DNA of 64,000 nucleotides from Candidatus Nomurabacteria bacterium (GCA_031275815.1 JAISOF010000030.1:1-64000), one strand, 5' to 3'. Positions 23,101-32,352 are shown, counted from the first letter of the stretch. Notes: generated from the letters alone by a model not told the origin. Made by a program: numbers and translations.

Positions 23101-23915
23101 GCCGCCGCTTGCGGATTGTCGTCGCCAATCACCCCTCCGCTGATATTAATGATGGTGTTTTGACGAGCGTGAATCGCACCGCCGCCGTAACTGGCGTTGT
23201 CAGCAAAATTATTATAAATCCGACCGCCGCTGATGTTGATGGTAGCGGGGTTCGAGTTAGTGATATTAGCGTAAATTGCCCCACCGCCCGGCGCTCGGTT
23301 GTCCCGAATTATCGCTCCGTCCTCGATATTAACAGTCGCTCCGGCGGCCAGCTCGACGGCGGCGCGAGTGGCGGTAGTGGTAGTATGCCCCTGCAAAACC
23401 GCACCGCTCCCCAGCGTTAATTGACCAGCAGCGCTAAAACTTATCAAACTGGTGTTGGAATTGCTATTGCCATTCAGCGTGATATCCCTCAGCGTCAACT
23501 GCTGGCCGGCCGCCCCCACCCGAAAAGCCCACGAAATCCCAGAAGTAAGCGTTAATTGATGCCCAGCCGGATCGTCCGACTGAATCGTGATATTGCGCCC
23601 GCTAGAAACGTTGATACCAGAGGTGATATTGATATTGTCGGTGATGGTAATGACCACATTATCGCCCACCGCGCCGGTGTTCATACAATTGTTCAGATCT
23701 GTCAGCGTCGCCGCCGTGCAGGTTGTGTCGGCGGCCTGCGTTATATTTGGCAGGGTGATTACGCCCCAAACACTAGCAACTACCACTGGTAGTACAATCA
23801 ATAGGCTCCTTTTCAGCACTTTCCTACTCATTTCATCCTCCCCGTACGAAACCTGCGTTGCAAGACGACTTTTCACTGCACTAATCCAGTTATTTCTCTC
23901 CAAAGGCTTTCTCAT
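20127..23915 (-). CDS. Cell-wall-anchored beta-helix surface protein with sortase-like tail
   Basis: A 1,262-aa surface protein. A signal sequence (about residues 36-60, SLLIVLPVVVASVWGVITL, cleavage near TQAAD) is followed by roughly 1,000 residues of right-handed beta-helix repeats of the Pmp/polymorphic type, with recurrent GGG(V/I)Y, ISGG.. and ..NN.A..GG motifs. Near residue 1,150 there is one Listeria-Bacteroides/InlB-like module (FDPAGGEPAV..GYNLVGWF). It ends PDVPNTGLFG, a hydrophobic helix and RRIRR, the layout of a sortase substrate with a VPNTG variant of LPXTG. The start at 23915 is preferred because TATAAT (23931-23926) lies 10 nt before it; an ATG at 23927 would overlap that box. 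Likely role: adhesion. No sortase gene is in this window. Confidence 0.85.
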   Translation of the reverse strand: MRKPLERNNWISAVKSRLATQVSYGEDEMSRKVLKRSLLIVLPVVVASVWGVITLPNITQAADTTCTAATLTDLNNCMNTGAVGDNVVITITDNINITSGINVSSGRNITIQSDDPAGHQLTLTSGISWAFRVGAAGQQLTLRDITLNGNSNSNTSLISFSAAGQLTLGSGAVLQGHTTTTATRAAVELAAGATVNIEDGAIIRDNRAPGGGAIYANITNSNPATINISGGRIYNNFADNASYGGGAIHARQNTIINISGGVIGDDNPQAAAPYNLSPGKVATTGNHSEAHGGAIYIAGNASYITQLNISGGAIAGNYTSNYAARHGGGVFTGDYVAINITGGAIDNNTTNGNGGGIYQYGANSSFSIADGGITNNIATGALSPTGGGALIHAKTVSISGGHFDDNWVIPSDGANYSAIAGGIQLTGPVDGTVDITGGTFSRNHVIANGLTSQGLGGGMRINGSLATFTNFSNVVANDNECTSVNSTDPAKPSGANCGIYINGTTGLTAMDNITVTGNVAATSGGGLVFSGTSADNFTLTNSVINNNSALSSGYGGFQFATNGTLAVPKNVTITNCEISGNQAAGSAGGVAVGNYTNLTVNGSTRITNNRSGQGTTGTSGGIYVPTAGRLTLSDNAEISNNQAGRMVGDAPVSDPAATVQYGGVGGGVMMAAGTAERPAALTITDNAKISDNQATSSVGGVQTGNYTEVELSGNGQIVDNLTRVQVGGISVGNDSKATIKDYFKINHNTAMTNIGGVNIGTNGVVLIEDSAQINGNVVGASHGGLFVGSGTTTVTIKDNVQVNGNLAGQTNNGSAGGISFTGASLTLEGEAQVNNNQVGTSHIEDGKVVVDTTGNGGGVLMNAGSLTIDGNVSVSGNTTTGVGGGVYVNSGILAVNITGGNFDDNQAISNGGGFYLRLSLPITISGASISGNQANIGGGLYYSGSTSSFTVADSILENNQSAAAGGAIYSWITGGSSLLITGQSRIAGNQAGSDGGGVCANSLAVNGDVVITDNKAQLGGGILLAGDQPTVISGSVEISGNEAYDGGGIYLKTTRKFGLSLSDTVQILDNTATNNGGGVWADYESLPLIDVAAGVQFAGNSAATSEPVVAPIDLPTYNAHVLTTQWTTPFARGYNNYDIAYAATKFKITFDPAGGEPAVADVDVYHGDVVSEPTVSRAGYNLVGWFYEKNGEFVRFNFDQDTITSDLFLVAVWELISPDVPNTGLFGTSRQLTIWLAAATATVSLATVALVMRRIRRVWLIR

Positions 23916-24032
23916 ATACATAAACATTATAGCACTTTTTTACAAAATACAAACATAGTTTGAGGACTGTGGGTGGGGCAGGTGTGATGATTGTTGGGTA
24001 AGGTTGTCGAAAGTGACTTGTAGCGCCGGCAT

Positions 24033-24614
24033 TTAAACATGCTTGCCCTGCGGCTCAGTTTGTGACAAATACCACTTTGCAAACTCCACCCAATGTTCCC
24101 GATGAAACAGTTGCCGGCCATGTTTCTTTTCCATTTCGTAGTGTTCAGCAATGGATATTCCATCATAAAGAGAGACCACCAGTTCCAGTTTTGTATCGCA
24201 TTTGCCTCTGGGTTGGTCAAGAAAAAATCCCGACACATCTTCTTCAAACAATTTCAAAGACTGTCCGTCATAAAAAGCCGTCTTTTCTTGTGCAATAATT
24301 GTGCGGTCGGTTTTGTTTTTCATGATATTCAACCAATCTTCAGCCGTGAACCAGTGATTGACATCTTTCATATAGCCTCCCGGAAAACCATTTAGTGCCG
24401 GAATCGACCAACTGGTATCATTGACCAGCACAGGTTTTTTAATAATATCATAAGCGGCAATCACTTTGGCTTTGGTAATCTCCATTGGGTCGTGATGTTG
24501 AATCTCGTGAATGTCCACTGCCACCGCCATGAAATCTATGCCATATTTATCAAAAATCGGTTTGACGTTGTCGATTTTTCGCTGATTGCCGGTGACAAAA
24601 ATTAGCTTATTCAT
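24033..24614 (-). CDS. Ham1/ITPase-like nucleotide pyrophosphatase
   Basis: A 193-aa protein starting MNKLIFVTGNQRKIDNVKPI, matching the Ham1/RdgB opening in which substrate NTP is gripped by the (T/S)xNxxK loop. VLVNDTSWSIPALNGFPGGYMKDV corresponds to the conserved (E)DTG/S..LNG.PG region. The family hydrolyses ITP, XTP or other non-canonical purine NTPs to clean the nucleotide pool. Here the usual EDSGL is replaced by NDTSW, so the substrate may differ. The ATG overlaps the end of the glycosyltransferase gene by 8 bp, so it is the second gene of that operon. Confidence 0.8.
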   Translation of the reverse strand: MNKLIFVTGNQRKIDNVKPIFDKYGIDFMAVAVDIHEIQHHDPMEITKAKVIAAYDIIKKPVLVNDTSWSIPALNGFPGGYMKDVNHWFTAEDWLNIMKNKTDRTIIAQEKTAFYDGQSLKLFEEDVSGFFLDQPRGKCDTKLELVVSLYDGISIAEHYEMEKKHGRQLFHREHWVEFAKWYLSQTEPQGKHV

Positions 24615-26244
24615 GTCCTGAATCTTCTTGGTGGTTTTGTTTGACCAGATATTCCAGCGCATTGTGGCGGTGGCCGTCGATGGGGTCGGTGACGGTGATG
24701 GTTCGGAGCAGTTCCCAATTTTCGATGGGTGGCGAACTGGCTGTTTCGGATGAGCTGAGAAACCAGACTTTTTGATCTTTTTGAGCGAACTCGGAGAGGT
24801 CGAAGATTTTGTGTGTGGTGTCGGCTTGCAACATGGCAAGCGAGGTGCTGTATTCATATTCCGCTCTGCTGTCCAGAAAATACACTGGGTTTTTGTTTGT
24901 AGCATAAACGTTGGCGTCGTAAAAAATCCATGGGGTTTCCGCGATGACACTGGTTTTTTCTGAGGACGCGCTGTCGATTTCCGACATTAATTTTTGCGCC
25001 ATAGAAACTGCGTTGGTGTCAAAATTATAATTGCCAAAATACAACACGTTTCGCACGCCCCAACCGCTGAGCGCCAACATTGAGATTAGCAAGGCAGCTT
25101 GGGTGACTTTTGCTTTTGGCGATTTCAATTTGGCACCGACCGCCAGAGCGACCAGAAAGCTGAACATGACCATTGAGAAAATTACATAGCGGTTGATGAA
25201 GGTGGGGCGGAGGGGTGGCATGGAGAGGATGGCGAGAGTTATGGGCGGCAGCAGGACAATTAATAAAAGTAGCAAAAAGTTTGGTTGCAGTTTTTTGGTC
25301 AAGTTTTGCCGCGTTTGAACAAGTAGGCTGATTAATAATATGAGCGCCAAAGTCAGCCCCAGCGTGAGGACGCCGCCCGTTCGGCTGTGGGTGGTGTATG
25401 CCATTGTTTCGCCCAAAAAGTTTCCGATTGTGTCCGACCCAAATGACGGTATCCATGAGCCGTTGGCTTGAACGATGGAAAGCTGCCTGAGCATGACGGG
25501 CAGCCATGGCAGGAACAAAATCGCGGCGAAAATTAATGATTCAACCAGCCCGCGCGTGAAGAACTTTTTGCGCAGCATGATAGCGCGCCAGACCCAGTGC
25601 GCCAAGATTGGCAGGGCGGCGTAATAGTGCGTCCACATAGCGGCGGCAATCAAAAAACCATACAGCAACCAGAGTTTGCGCGAGGGTTTTTGGTTCGCCA
25701 AAACGAAGACGTGGGTTGCCAAAATCAGCAGGAAAATCAGTAGCGTATAGCAGCGCATTTCGGTGGCATAGCGCAGCAGTATGGGTGAGAGGGTTAAAAA
25801 TAACAGGGTCAAATAGCCAATTTTTGCCCCAAACAACCGCCGCGCAAGAGCGAAACCGCTGAATAAAACTCCCACGCCAAGTAATACGCTGAGCAACCTG
25901 AGCGCAATATCGCTGTTCCCGACTATCAGCGACCAAACTTTGAGCACGAAATAATACAGCGGCGCGTTGATGTCCAGCGCTGTGTAATGCCAAATCTCGC
26001 CCCAATCTTGCTGAATCATAAAGGCTGAAAAACTTTCGTCAAACCAGACCGACCAAGCGCCGATTTTGCTGAGAGTTATGGTCAGGAAAACGCCAGTTGC
26101 CAACAACAACGCCGCCACCATCGTCGCACGCGGGTGCCGCGTCAAGAAATTATTTTTCAGACAAGCCGTCACCGCCTCAAAAAAACCAGCCAGTCCGCTT
26201 TTCGCTCGCTTCGTCAGTTTATAAACTTTCTTATTTGTTTGCAC
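24607..26244 (-). CDS. GT-C family glycosyltransferase, membrane
   Basis: A 545-aa polytopic protein with about 11-12 transmembrane helices. The first extracytoplasmic loop has WSVWFDESFSAFMIQQDWGE, the acidic-residue signature of the PMT/ArnT-like GT39/GT83 superfamily. These enzymes transfer a sugar from a polyprenyl-phosphate donor to proteins or surface glycans outside the membrane. A soluble domain covers the last 110 residues. The likely start is the GTG at 26244, 6 nt after a TACAAT (minus strand, 26256-26251). The apparent ATG at 26289 lies inside the divergent promoter region. The acceptor is unknown; the nearby surface proteins are candidates. Confidence 0.85.
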   Translation of the reverse strand: MQTNKKVYKLTKRAKSGLAGFFEAVTACLKNNFLTRHPRATMVAALLLATGVFLTITLSKIGAWSVWFDESFSAFMIQQDWGEIWHYTALDINAPLYYFVLKVWSLIVGNSDIALRLLSVLLGVGVLFSGFALARRLFGAKIGYLTLLFLTLSPILLRYATEMRCYTLLIFLLILATHVFVLANQKPSRKLWLLYGFLIAAAMWTHYYAALPILAHWVWRAIMLRKKFFTRGLVESLIFAAILFLPWLPVMLRQLSIVQANGSWIPSFGSDTIGNFLGETMAYTTHSRTGGVLTLGLTLALILLISLLVQTRQNLTKKLQPNFLLLLLIVLLPPITLAILSMPPLRPTFINRYVIFSMVMFSFLVALAVGAKLKSPKAKVTQAALLISMLALSGWGVRNVLYFGNYNFDTNAVSMAQKLMSEIDSASSEKTSVIAETPWIFYDANVYATNKNPVYFLDSRAEYEYSTSLAMLQADTTHKIFDLSEFAQKDQKVWFLSSSETASSPPIENWELLRTITVTDPIDGHRHNALEYLVKQNHQEDSGHE

Positions 26245-26315
26245 GCGTCTATTGTAACAAAAATATCCGGCGAATACTAGAAATCTCACAAAAAGTGTTA
26301 CAATTATAAGTAGAC
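26245..26315. promoter_or_regulatory. Divergent overlapping promoters
   Basis: The minus-strand -10 box TACAAT (26256-26251) serves the glycosyltransferase and the plus-strand TACAAT (26299-26304) serves the HD hydrolase, 11 nt from its ATG. Both units appear leaderless and share only 71 bp. Confidence 0.55.
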
Positions 26316-27371
26316 ATGCGGCACAAAAATAATTTGAACGACGACAAAATGTTCACGAAACGGTTTTTTCGGATTTTGTCACCCGACTTTCCTGAGTTTT
26401 TGCAAGAATATATTGCTACGCCAGCGATGCAACGTTTGAAACCAAACTCGATTTCGTGCGGTTGCAATTATACTGATTTGTTTGATGTGAAGTTCAAGTA
26501 TTCCAATTTGAGTCACTCAATTGGCGTGGCGTTGATTGTTTGGCATTTCACGCGCGACAAAAAAGCAACTTTGGCGGGGCTGTTCCACGACATTGCCAAC
26601 CCGTCTTTCAAACATTGTATTGATTTCATGAATGGCGATTACGAAAAGCAAGAGTCGATTGACGAGCGAATGGCGGGGATTTTGACCGACTCCAAAGAAA
26701 TTATGAGGCTACTAAGACGCGACAAAATCGCAACGAGTGACGTGTTGGATTTTGCCAAATACCCAATTGCCGACAACGACACACCGCAACTTTCGGCGGA
26801 TCGTTTGGAATACACTTTGGCAAATGGTTATTTTTGGTTGCCGGTGTGGACGATGGCGGAGATTAAGGAAATATATGACGGTTTGACGGTGGCGGAAAAT
26901 GAAAATGGCGTCCCAGAGTTGACTTTTCGGACTTTGGAAATTGCTGAGAAATTTGTTGCTGGCGCGTCGAAACTTTGGCCAAGTTGGATAGATGATAAAG
27001 ATAAAATTACTATGCAATTTATTGCCGACACAATGCGGAAAATGAGTCATCTGGGCTTAATCACAGTTGACGATTTGTACGAAAAATCTGAAACAGAAAT
27101 TATTGATATTATTAAAAATTGCGACGACAAAAAAATCCGCGAGGATTTTGAAAAGTTTCAAAACTTGACCGAATGTCGCGTCAGCACTTTCAAAGTTGCG
27201 GGCAAATATTGCCGGTCGATTAAAGCCAAAAGACGTTATGTCGTCCCGCTGGTCGTCACGAAAAACGGCGCTGAGCGTATTACCAAGCTGTCTCAAACCG
27301 CCAAGTGCCAAATTGACAGGTTTCTCAAAATGACGTTTGCGAAATATGTGTGGTTGGATATTGACGAATGA
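26316..27371 (+). CDS. HD-domain phosphohydrolase
   Basis: A 351-aa soluble HD-superfamily hydrolase. The metal ligands are visible as KYSNLSHSIGVALIVWHF (first H), LAGLFHDIANPSF (HD pair) and later YPIADNDTPQLSADRLEYTL (D). The arrangement resembles dNTPase/SpoT-like or uncharacterised HD proteins. N-terminal DFPEFLQEYIATPAMQRLKPNSISCG matches the start of dGTPase-type HD proteins (IxTPxxQRL). The substrate is not assignable from sequence. The 3' end abuts a decayed permease on the other strand. Confidence 0.85.
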   Translation: MRHKNNLNDDKMFTKRFFRILSPDFPEFLQEYIATPAMQRLKPNSISCGCNYTDLFDVKFKYSNLSHSIGVALIVWHFTRDKKATLAGLFHDIANPSFKHCIDFMNGDYEKQESIDERMAGILTDSKEIMRLLRRDKIATSDVLDFAKYPIADNDTPQLSADRLEYTLANGYFWLPVWTMAEIKEIYDGLTVAENENGVPELTFRTLEIAEKFVAGASKLWPSWIDDKDKITMQFIADTMRKMSHLGLITVDDLYEKSETEIIDIIKNCDDKKIREDFEKFQNLTECRVSTFKVAGKYCRSIKAKRRYVVPLVVTKNGAERITKLSQTAKCQIDRFLKMTFAKYVWLDIDE

Positions 27372-27374
27372 TTG

Positions 27375-28307
27375 AAAGAGCACCATGCCTTGCTGAGCTG
27401 GGTTGCGATAAATCGCGGCGATGCGGCCGCTTGCCCACGTTTCGCCACCATAGATTTTCCATGATATCTCATCGCCAATATTGACTGTCAACTTGTCCGC
27501 GTTTTCATCAAACGACGCTTGGTGAGAAAATTGATACATGTCTTCATAAACTGTGGTTCCCAAATCTTGCATGGCGGAGCGCATGGTGAAAGCCGAAATA
27601 ATCAACATAGAACAACCAAACGCACCGAGCGACTAGTTAGTGGTTTCCATAATTTGGTTTTTCAGCTCGGCACTGTCCGTATCCGATTTGATCAAGACTT
27701 GGTTGTAGCTCAGCTTTTCAGGCAGCGGAAAATATTTTGCCGAAACAAAACCGAAACCATAATCTTTGAAGTTGGGCGTGATGCCAGCGCTTTCATAATT
27801 GAAAACATATTCGCTGGAATACACCAGCCCCGCGATTCGTTTGGTGATTTGTAGCCCCTCGTATTCCACTGTGAAATCGGCGGCGATTTTCAATGCGTTA
27901 GCCGAGGCAAAACGTTCGCTCAACCAAATGCCGTCTGTTTCGAGATTGAAAAGTTCGCCTTCGCGAACGAGCGGTCGACTAATTTCGTTGCTTTCCAAAA
28001 AATAAACTGTGACTTCAGGCTTGTGCTCCAACGCGGCGACGGTCGGCAACTCCAAACGCCGCTGAACCTCCATCACGCCGTCAATATTTTTGAGATTGTG
28101 CGCCGTTTCGTCCGACAAGTTTTCGCCATAAACATAGGCGTCGGCTTGGTTGGTAGTTTGATAAAAATCGTCGAGCGATTTTCTCAGTCCCAAAGTTTCG
28201 CCACTAATGCCCGTGTAAATAAATACCGCGATAAACACCATCAGAAAAATTGAGATGAATTACGCTTTGTTTCTGGCAAAGTCGCGTAACATGATTTTCT
28301 TCAACAT
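27375..28307 (-). pseudogene. Decayed FtsX-like ABC permease
   Basis: From ATG 28307 the frame reads MLKKIMLRDFARNKA and hits TAA (28262-28260). It then continues in the same frame as FISIFLMVFIAVFIYTGISGETLGLRKSLDDFYQ.., an FtsX/MacB-type permease start, to a TAG at about 27635-27633. Beyond that it again stays in frame (SLGAFGCSMLIISAFTMRSAMQDLG) until it is cut off at the HD gene. There are two in-frame stops and the 3' part is missing. It pairs with the ATPase remnant upstream and was once part of an export system. Confidence 0.85.
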
Positions 28308-28323
28308 TTCACCACATAACTTC

Positions 28324-28646
28324 GCTAATTTTGCGTGCCGGTTTTGGAATCTAGCGCGCCTGTCAGTTCGTCGCAAAGCAGCAATTTAGGATTTTTAGCA
28401 ATAGCGCGGGCAATCGCCACGCGTTGTTGTTCGCCACCCGAAAGTTCAGCAGGAAACTGGTTGTCGTGACGCGCCAACCCCACGCTCGCCATCACGCTGC
28501 GACCATTTTTTGCCCGCTCCCGACGGACCCAAAATCACCGTCAGCTCGCCTTTTTCGATGTTAATGTTGATATTTTTCAGCGCCCAAAAAACTTTTTCGC
28601 CCACCATATAAGACTTTTTTAGATTTTTGATAGTTATGTAAGGCAT
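28324..28646 (-). pseudogene. Decayed ABC transporter ATPase with internal deletion
   Basis: The N-terminus is intact through Walker A (MPYITIKNLKKSYMVGEKVF .. LGPSGAGK). Then the frame shifts and about 80 residues are missing. The sequence resumes as [33 protein letters not shown] with Walker [12 protein letters not shown] and stops soon after, lacking the H-loop. It cannot be functional. It belongs with the adjacent permease remnant. Confidence 0.88.
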
Positions 28647-28854
28647 GATTTCTCCTAAAGCCTGTTAGCTATCGGTCGCTACCTGAGGCAGAGTTCTTGG
28701 TGATATTTAAAACAAACCAGTCTTTTTGCCAAAATTACTGCCGGTTTCTGAATTGTTCAAAGACTATTAATTAGTATACATTAAATGAAATTATGAAACA
28801 AGTCTTTTGTCACCCAATGCGACCAAACAGCAAAAATATCGTGCCCTGAACATA

Positions 28855-28886
28855 AAAATAAGGCCCGTGAAAACTCACGAGCCTTG
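28855..28886 (-). terminator. Intrinsic terminator of the ROK gene
   Basis: AAGGCTCGTGA / TCACGGGCCTT (minus strand, 28886-28861) is followed by ATTTTTAT. The stop codon of the ROK gene lies inside the ascending stem, so translation to the end would compete with hairpin formation. Confidence 0.8.
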
Positions 28887-30248
28887 CTCGAAGTCCAGCC
28901 ATTTGACGACTGGAGATGTATTGATTTTTTCGTATGGTTCAGGCTGTTTCGGCTCATCGTCCACCCACGCATAATAGGCGTTAATGGCTGCACCCACTGC
29001 CGTATGCGGAATCAGTACGGGCGTTTTTATAATGCGAGTCGACCTCGATGTGTGAGATTCCGAGTATTCCATCAGCAGAATATTCAGATTGCGCCATATC
29101 TTGGCATCCGGATCCAGCGTGGCGGCTTTGCCGGAAAGGATTATCAAGTCCAAATCCAGAACCGTCAATGTCCCAATGATACGCCCCAAATAAACGAACA
29201 GGCCCCACATCGCTTCATTCGACAATTCTCCGCTCCCTTCGCTGATGATATCATACGCCCCGCATTGTTTGAGTCGAGCCGTCAAACAATTATCTTTCTG
29301 GCAGACATCGCACATAACGGGTGCGTCAGCGTCAGTTATTTCCAATGTGTCAACAGCTGCAACAGGGGTCAAAGACATAAAGTATGTGTCAGTTATTTCC
29401 GGTGCCATTGCCGGAATATTGGGGAGGTGCCCAATCGTGCCACTCATACCGCCACTCCCTCGGTGTAACTGGTGGTTCAAAATCAATCCCACCCCAATGT
29501 CGCTGCCCAAATACACCACCGCAATATGGCCCTTGCTCATGTTGGGGTCTTGACGCAAGTACAGATATTCCTTCTCTGCAATTGCCACCAGTTTCGCACC
29601 ATGCTCCGCCACGAGAGGAATATTGCGTTCACGAAAGAACAAGAGTTTGTCTTGATAGATAAGATCATCTATGCTAATTCCGCTCATCATCACCGTTCCA
29701 AACGTCCTACCACTCTCCTTATCGAAAGCGACAGGCAGAGAAAGCCCAACGCCATAAATCGGAACGCCGTCTTTAATAAGCGCCACGATGAGATCCATGA
29801 ACCTATCCACCATTCCCGTAGCCCTAAGAAGGTTTTTGGGCGAGGGAAAGCTCACATAGTCCCCATCCGCACTCAAATTGCCTCCACAGGTTTCGAGAAA
29901 CAGTTTCTTGGTTTTTTCGGAAACGCTTTCTTGTTGGAACAGTTTGTCGAACGGCACCATTTTGAACTGAAAATCCACAATCAACAGCCGAGTGTGTTTG
30001 CGCCCGATGGAAATGCCCGCAAAAAATGCGATTTTTGGGTTCAAATTATATTTTCCATCAGTGCCCCTCTCGACAATTGCCTGACTCTGCAATTTCTCAA
30101 TTTGGTACCTCACGGTTGGCCACGCCAAGCCAGTTCTGTCGCTAATCTCAGTCTTTTGGTTGACATCATAGTGCCGAACCACTTCGATAACCCTTTTGCG
30201 ATAACTGACTATACTTCTGATATCTTCCTGTTGTTTGCCAAAAGACAC
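28875..30248 (-). CDS. ROK-family transcriptional regulator
   Basis: A 457-aa protein with an N-terminal winged helix (VVRHYDVNQKTEISDRTGLAWPTVRYQIEKL) and a C-terminal ROK/actin-like ATPase-fold domain. That domain has YLGSDIGVGLILNHQLHRGSGGMSGTIGHL and the ROK zinc site CDVCQKDNCLTARL. NagC/XylR-type ROK regulators bind sugars and repress sugar genes. The start is taken as the GTG at 30248, 7 nt after AAAGGAGGT; the codon at 30257 overlaps that site. No sugar genes are adjacent. The neighbours are an ABC exporter upstream and a dead ABC transporter downstream. Confidence 0.88.
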   Translation of the reverse strand: MSFGKQQEDIRSIVSYRKRVIEVVRHYDVNQKTEISDRTGLAWPTVRYQIEKLQSQAIVERGTDGKYNLNPKIAFFAGISIGRKHTRLLIVDFQFKMVPFDKLFQQESVSEKTKKLFLETCGGNLSADGDYVSFPSPKNLLRATGMVDRFMDLIVALIKDGVPIYGVGLSLPVAFDKESGRTFGTVMMSGISIDDLIYQDKLLFFRERNIPLVAEHGAKLVAIAEKEYLYLRQDPNMSKGHIAVVYLGSDIGVGLILNHQLHRGSGGMSGTIGHLPNIPAMAPEITDTYFMSLTPVAAVDTLEITDADAPVMCDVCQKDNCLTARLKQCGAYDIISEGSGELSNEAMWGLFVYLGRIIGTLTVLDLDLIILSGKAATLDPDAKIWRNLNILLMEYSESHTSRSTRIIKTPVLIPHTAVGAAINAYYAWVDDEPKQPEPYEKINTSPVVKWLDFEQGS

Positions 30249-30449
30249 TTCGCTCACCTCCTTTTATGGTGCGTCTTTTTGAAGTTGGTTTGGAAAAACT
30301 TACGAAAATCAATTTTTAAGCTTGCTCCCACTTGGTTTTGATTATACCACAACTAAACGAGCGAAAAACTCAATTTATTTTTATTCATACACCAATATTA
30401 GCACAAGCAGTTAGTTTTCTCAAAAGATACTTAGAGTGACAACCAAAAC

Positions 30450-32243
30450 CTAATCCAAATACCCCTCCGCCTGCAACTCGAACATCTCACGGTACAGGCC
30501 TTTTTCCAGCGCCATTAGTTGGCGGTGGCTGCCTTGTTCGATGATGCGACCGCTGTCGATGACCAAAATCTTTTCGGCTTTTCGGACGGTGGAAAAGCGG
30601 TGGGAGATGATGATGGTGGTTTTGCCGTGCTGGCTTTTTGCGATTTCTTGGAAAATCTCATATTCGGCTTTGGCGTCGACGGCGGCGGTGGGTTCGTCCA
30701 AAATCAAGACGTTGGGGTTGCGCCAAAAACTGCGCGCCAGCGCCACTCGCTGCCATTGACCGCCGGATAAGTCGGTGCCGTTTTTGTCATCGAAGCGCTT
30801 GCTGAGGATTTGGGACATCCCAAACGGCAACTTATTCACCAGCGGAGTGAGTTTGGCTTTGTCCACCACTTCCAAAATCTCCTTCTTGTTCAGCTTTCTT
30901 GTGATGTCGCCATACCAAATATTTTCGGTGAAATTGGTGAAAGTATAGCGGGAATAATCTTGAAACAATGCACCCAGATGTTTGTAATACGAAACTTTAT
31001 TGATTTTGGAAAGCGGCACATCGTTTACCAAAATCTCGCCGGAATCCGGCGGATACAGCCCAAACAAAAGTTTGATAATAGTGGTTTTGCCGGATCCGTT
31101 TTCGCCGACCAAAGCGACGGCCTCGCCCGTGTTGATGGTGAAGCTGACGTTTTTAATCACCGGCTGTTCACCCAAAGGATAGGTGAACGTCACGTCACGA
31201 AACTCAATTTTGGGCGGTTTGTCAGCCGCCACTAACACCTCGCCGTCGACTTCTTCCGGCAAATCAAGATAAGCAAAATAATCGCTGGCATTCATAATAT
31301 CACTGCCAACTTGGCTGAGACTGCTCACCACTTGAAAAGCGCTGCTCATCAAATTATCCATCAAACTTTTGATGGTCATCAGGTAGCCAATTTCCAACTT
31401 GCCGTCTATAATCAACTTGCCTGCCCATGCCAGCACGCCCAAAGTTGCCAAACTTTGCAACGAGCCCGACGCCATTTCCCACGGCAAAAACTTCCGCTCC
31501 GCCGCCATTTCCTCAACTCTATCCTGCACAATGTGTTTGCGCCACTGCCGCACAAAATAATTATAAAGCCCGTTCACACGTAACTCGATGGTCTGCTTTT
31601 GGTCGGTTAATTGGCTGCGAATCCCCCAGCCTTTGCGACGATGCACGGAATTGCTTTTCCAGATTTTGCGCTCCATCCGCATTTTTTGAATCATCAACAC
31701 GGAGTTTGGAATCATCGTCAGAACGATAACCAGCGCAATCGGCCACGACAGGCTTGCGAGCACCGCCACCGCCACCGCAAATGCAATGGACTGCGACATA
31801 ATCGCAAGCAAACGTGGAAACAGCCAACCCAAACTCAGCGCATAGCGCTCGGCAATTTCCAACTTGTCGGCATTTTCTTTGGTTTCGCGGGCGGCAATCG
31901 AAATGCGATTGACTTTGAGATAAAGTTGCTCGTTGGCGTAATTGTGAATATCGTATTGCAAAACTTGCGAAAAATAACCGTTGACGTGCTGCAAAATCGT
32001 GCGCAAAATCGACAAAGCCACCAGTAGGCCAATAAACAACAAAAAACCATTCCAATCGCCCGCCGCCAATTTGGTCAAAATAACACCGGTGAAAATAGCC
32101 TGAACCGAAGGAATCGGCGCCTGAATAATCTCGACAGCTGAAATAAAAATCGCCGCCAACGGATTGGAGCGAAACATCATCCGCACACTATAAGCAGTCG
32201 CCCGCAGCGCCACACGAGGGTTGACTTTGTTAGGTTTTGGCAT
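30450..32243 (-). CDS. ABC exporter, fused permease and ATPase
   Basis: A 597-aa half-transporter with a six-helix membrane domain in residues 1-320 and an ATPase domain after 350. Walker A ALVGENGSGKTTIIKLL lies near residue 380, signature LSGGQWQRVALARSF near residue 490, Walker B VLILDEPTAAVDAKAE near residue 513, and the switch histidine in IIISHRFSTVRKAEKI. It is homologous to multidrug/lipid exporters (MsbA/LmrA type) and would act as a dimer. The substrate is unknown. A TATAAT (minus strand, 32256-32251) 7 nt before the ATG predicts a leaderless message. Confidence 0.93.
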   Translation of the reverse strand: MPKPNKVNPRVALRATAYSVRMMFRSNPLAAIFISAVEIIQAPIPSVQAIFTGVILTKLAAGDWNGFLLFIGLLVALSILRTILQHVNGYFSQVLQYDIHNYANEQLYLKVNRISIAARETKENADKLEIAERYALSLGWLFPRLLAIMSQSIAFAVAVAVLASLSWPIALVIVLTMIPNSVLMIQKMRMERKIWKSNSVHRRKGWGIRSQLTDQKQTIELRVNGLYNYFVRQWRKHIVQDRVEEMAAERKFLPWEMASGSLQSLATLGVLAWAGKLIIDGKLEIGYLMTIKSLMDNLMSSAFQVVSSLSQVGSDIMNASDYFAYLDLPEEVDGEVLVAADKPPKIEFRDVTFTYPLGEQPVIKNVSFTINTGEAVALVGENGSGKTTIIKLLFGLYPPDSGEILVNDVPLSKINKVSYYKHLGALFQDYSRYTFTNFTENIWYGDITRKLNKKEILEVVDKAKLTPLVNKLPFGMSQILSKRFDDKNGTDLSGGQWQRVALARSFWRNPNVLILDEPTAAVDAKAEYEIFQEIAKSQHGKTTIIISHRFSTVRKAEKILVIDSGRIIEQGSHRQLMALEKGLYREMFELQAEGYLD

Positions 32244-32352
32244 AAAGGATATTATACACTATTTGGCGGGAATTTTTTCAATTTATGAGGCTTCTTGATT
32301 ATTTCGGCAAGTGTTCGCGGATTTTATAAAAATCTTCTCATTATGATACTAA

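Noticed and set aside
24615-24950. N-terminal extension of the ITPase-like gene
   Set aside because: It lies wholly inside the glycosyltransferase gene in another frame; MNKLIFVTGNQRK at 24614 is the family start.
29472-30341. 289-aa plus-strand frame opposite the ROK gene
   Set aside because: Shadow frame; the ROK protein has its zinc site, HTH, ribosome-binding site and terminator on the other strand.
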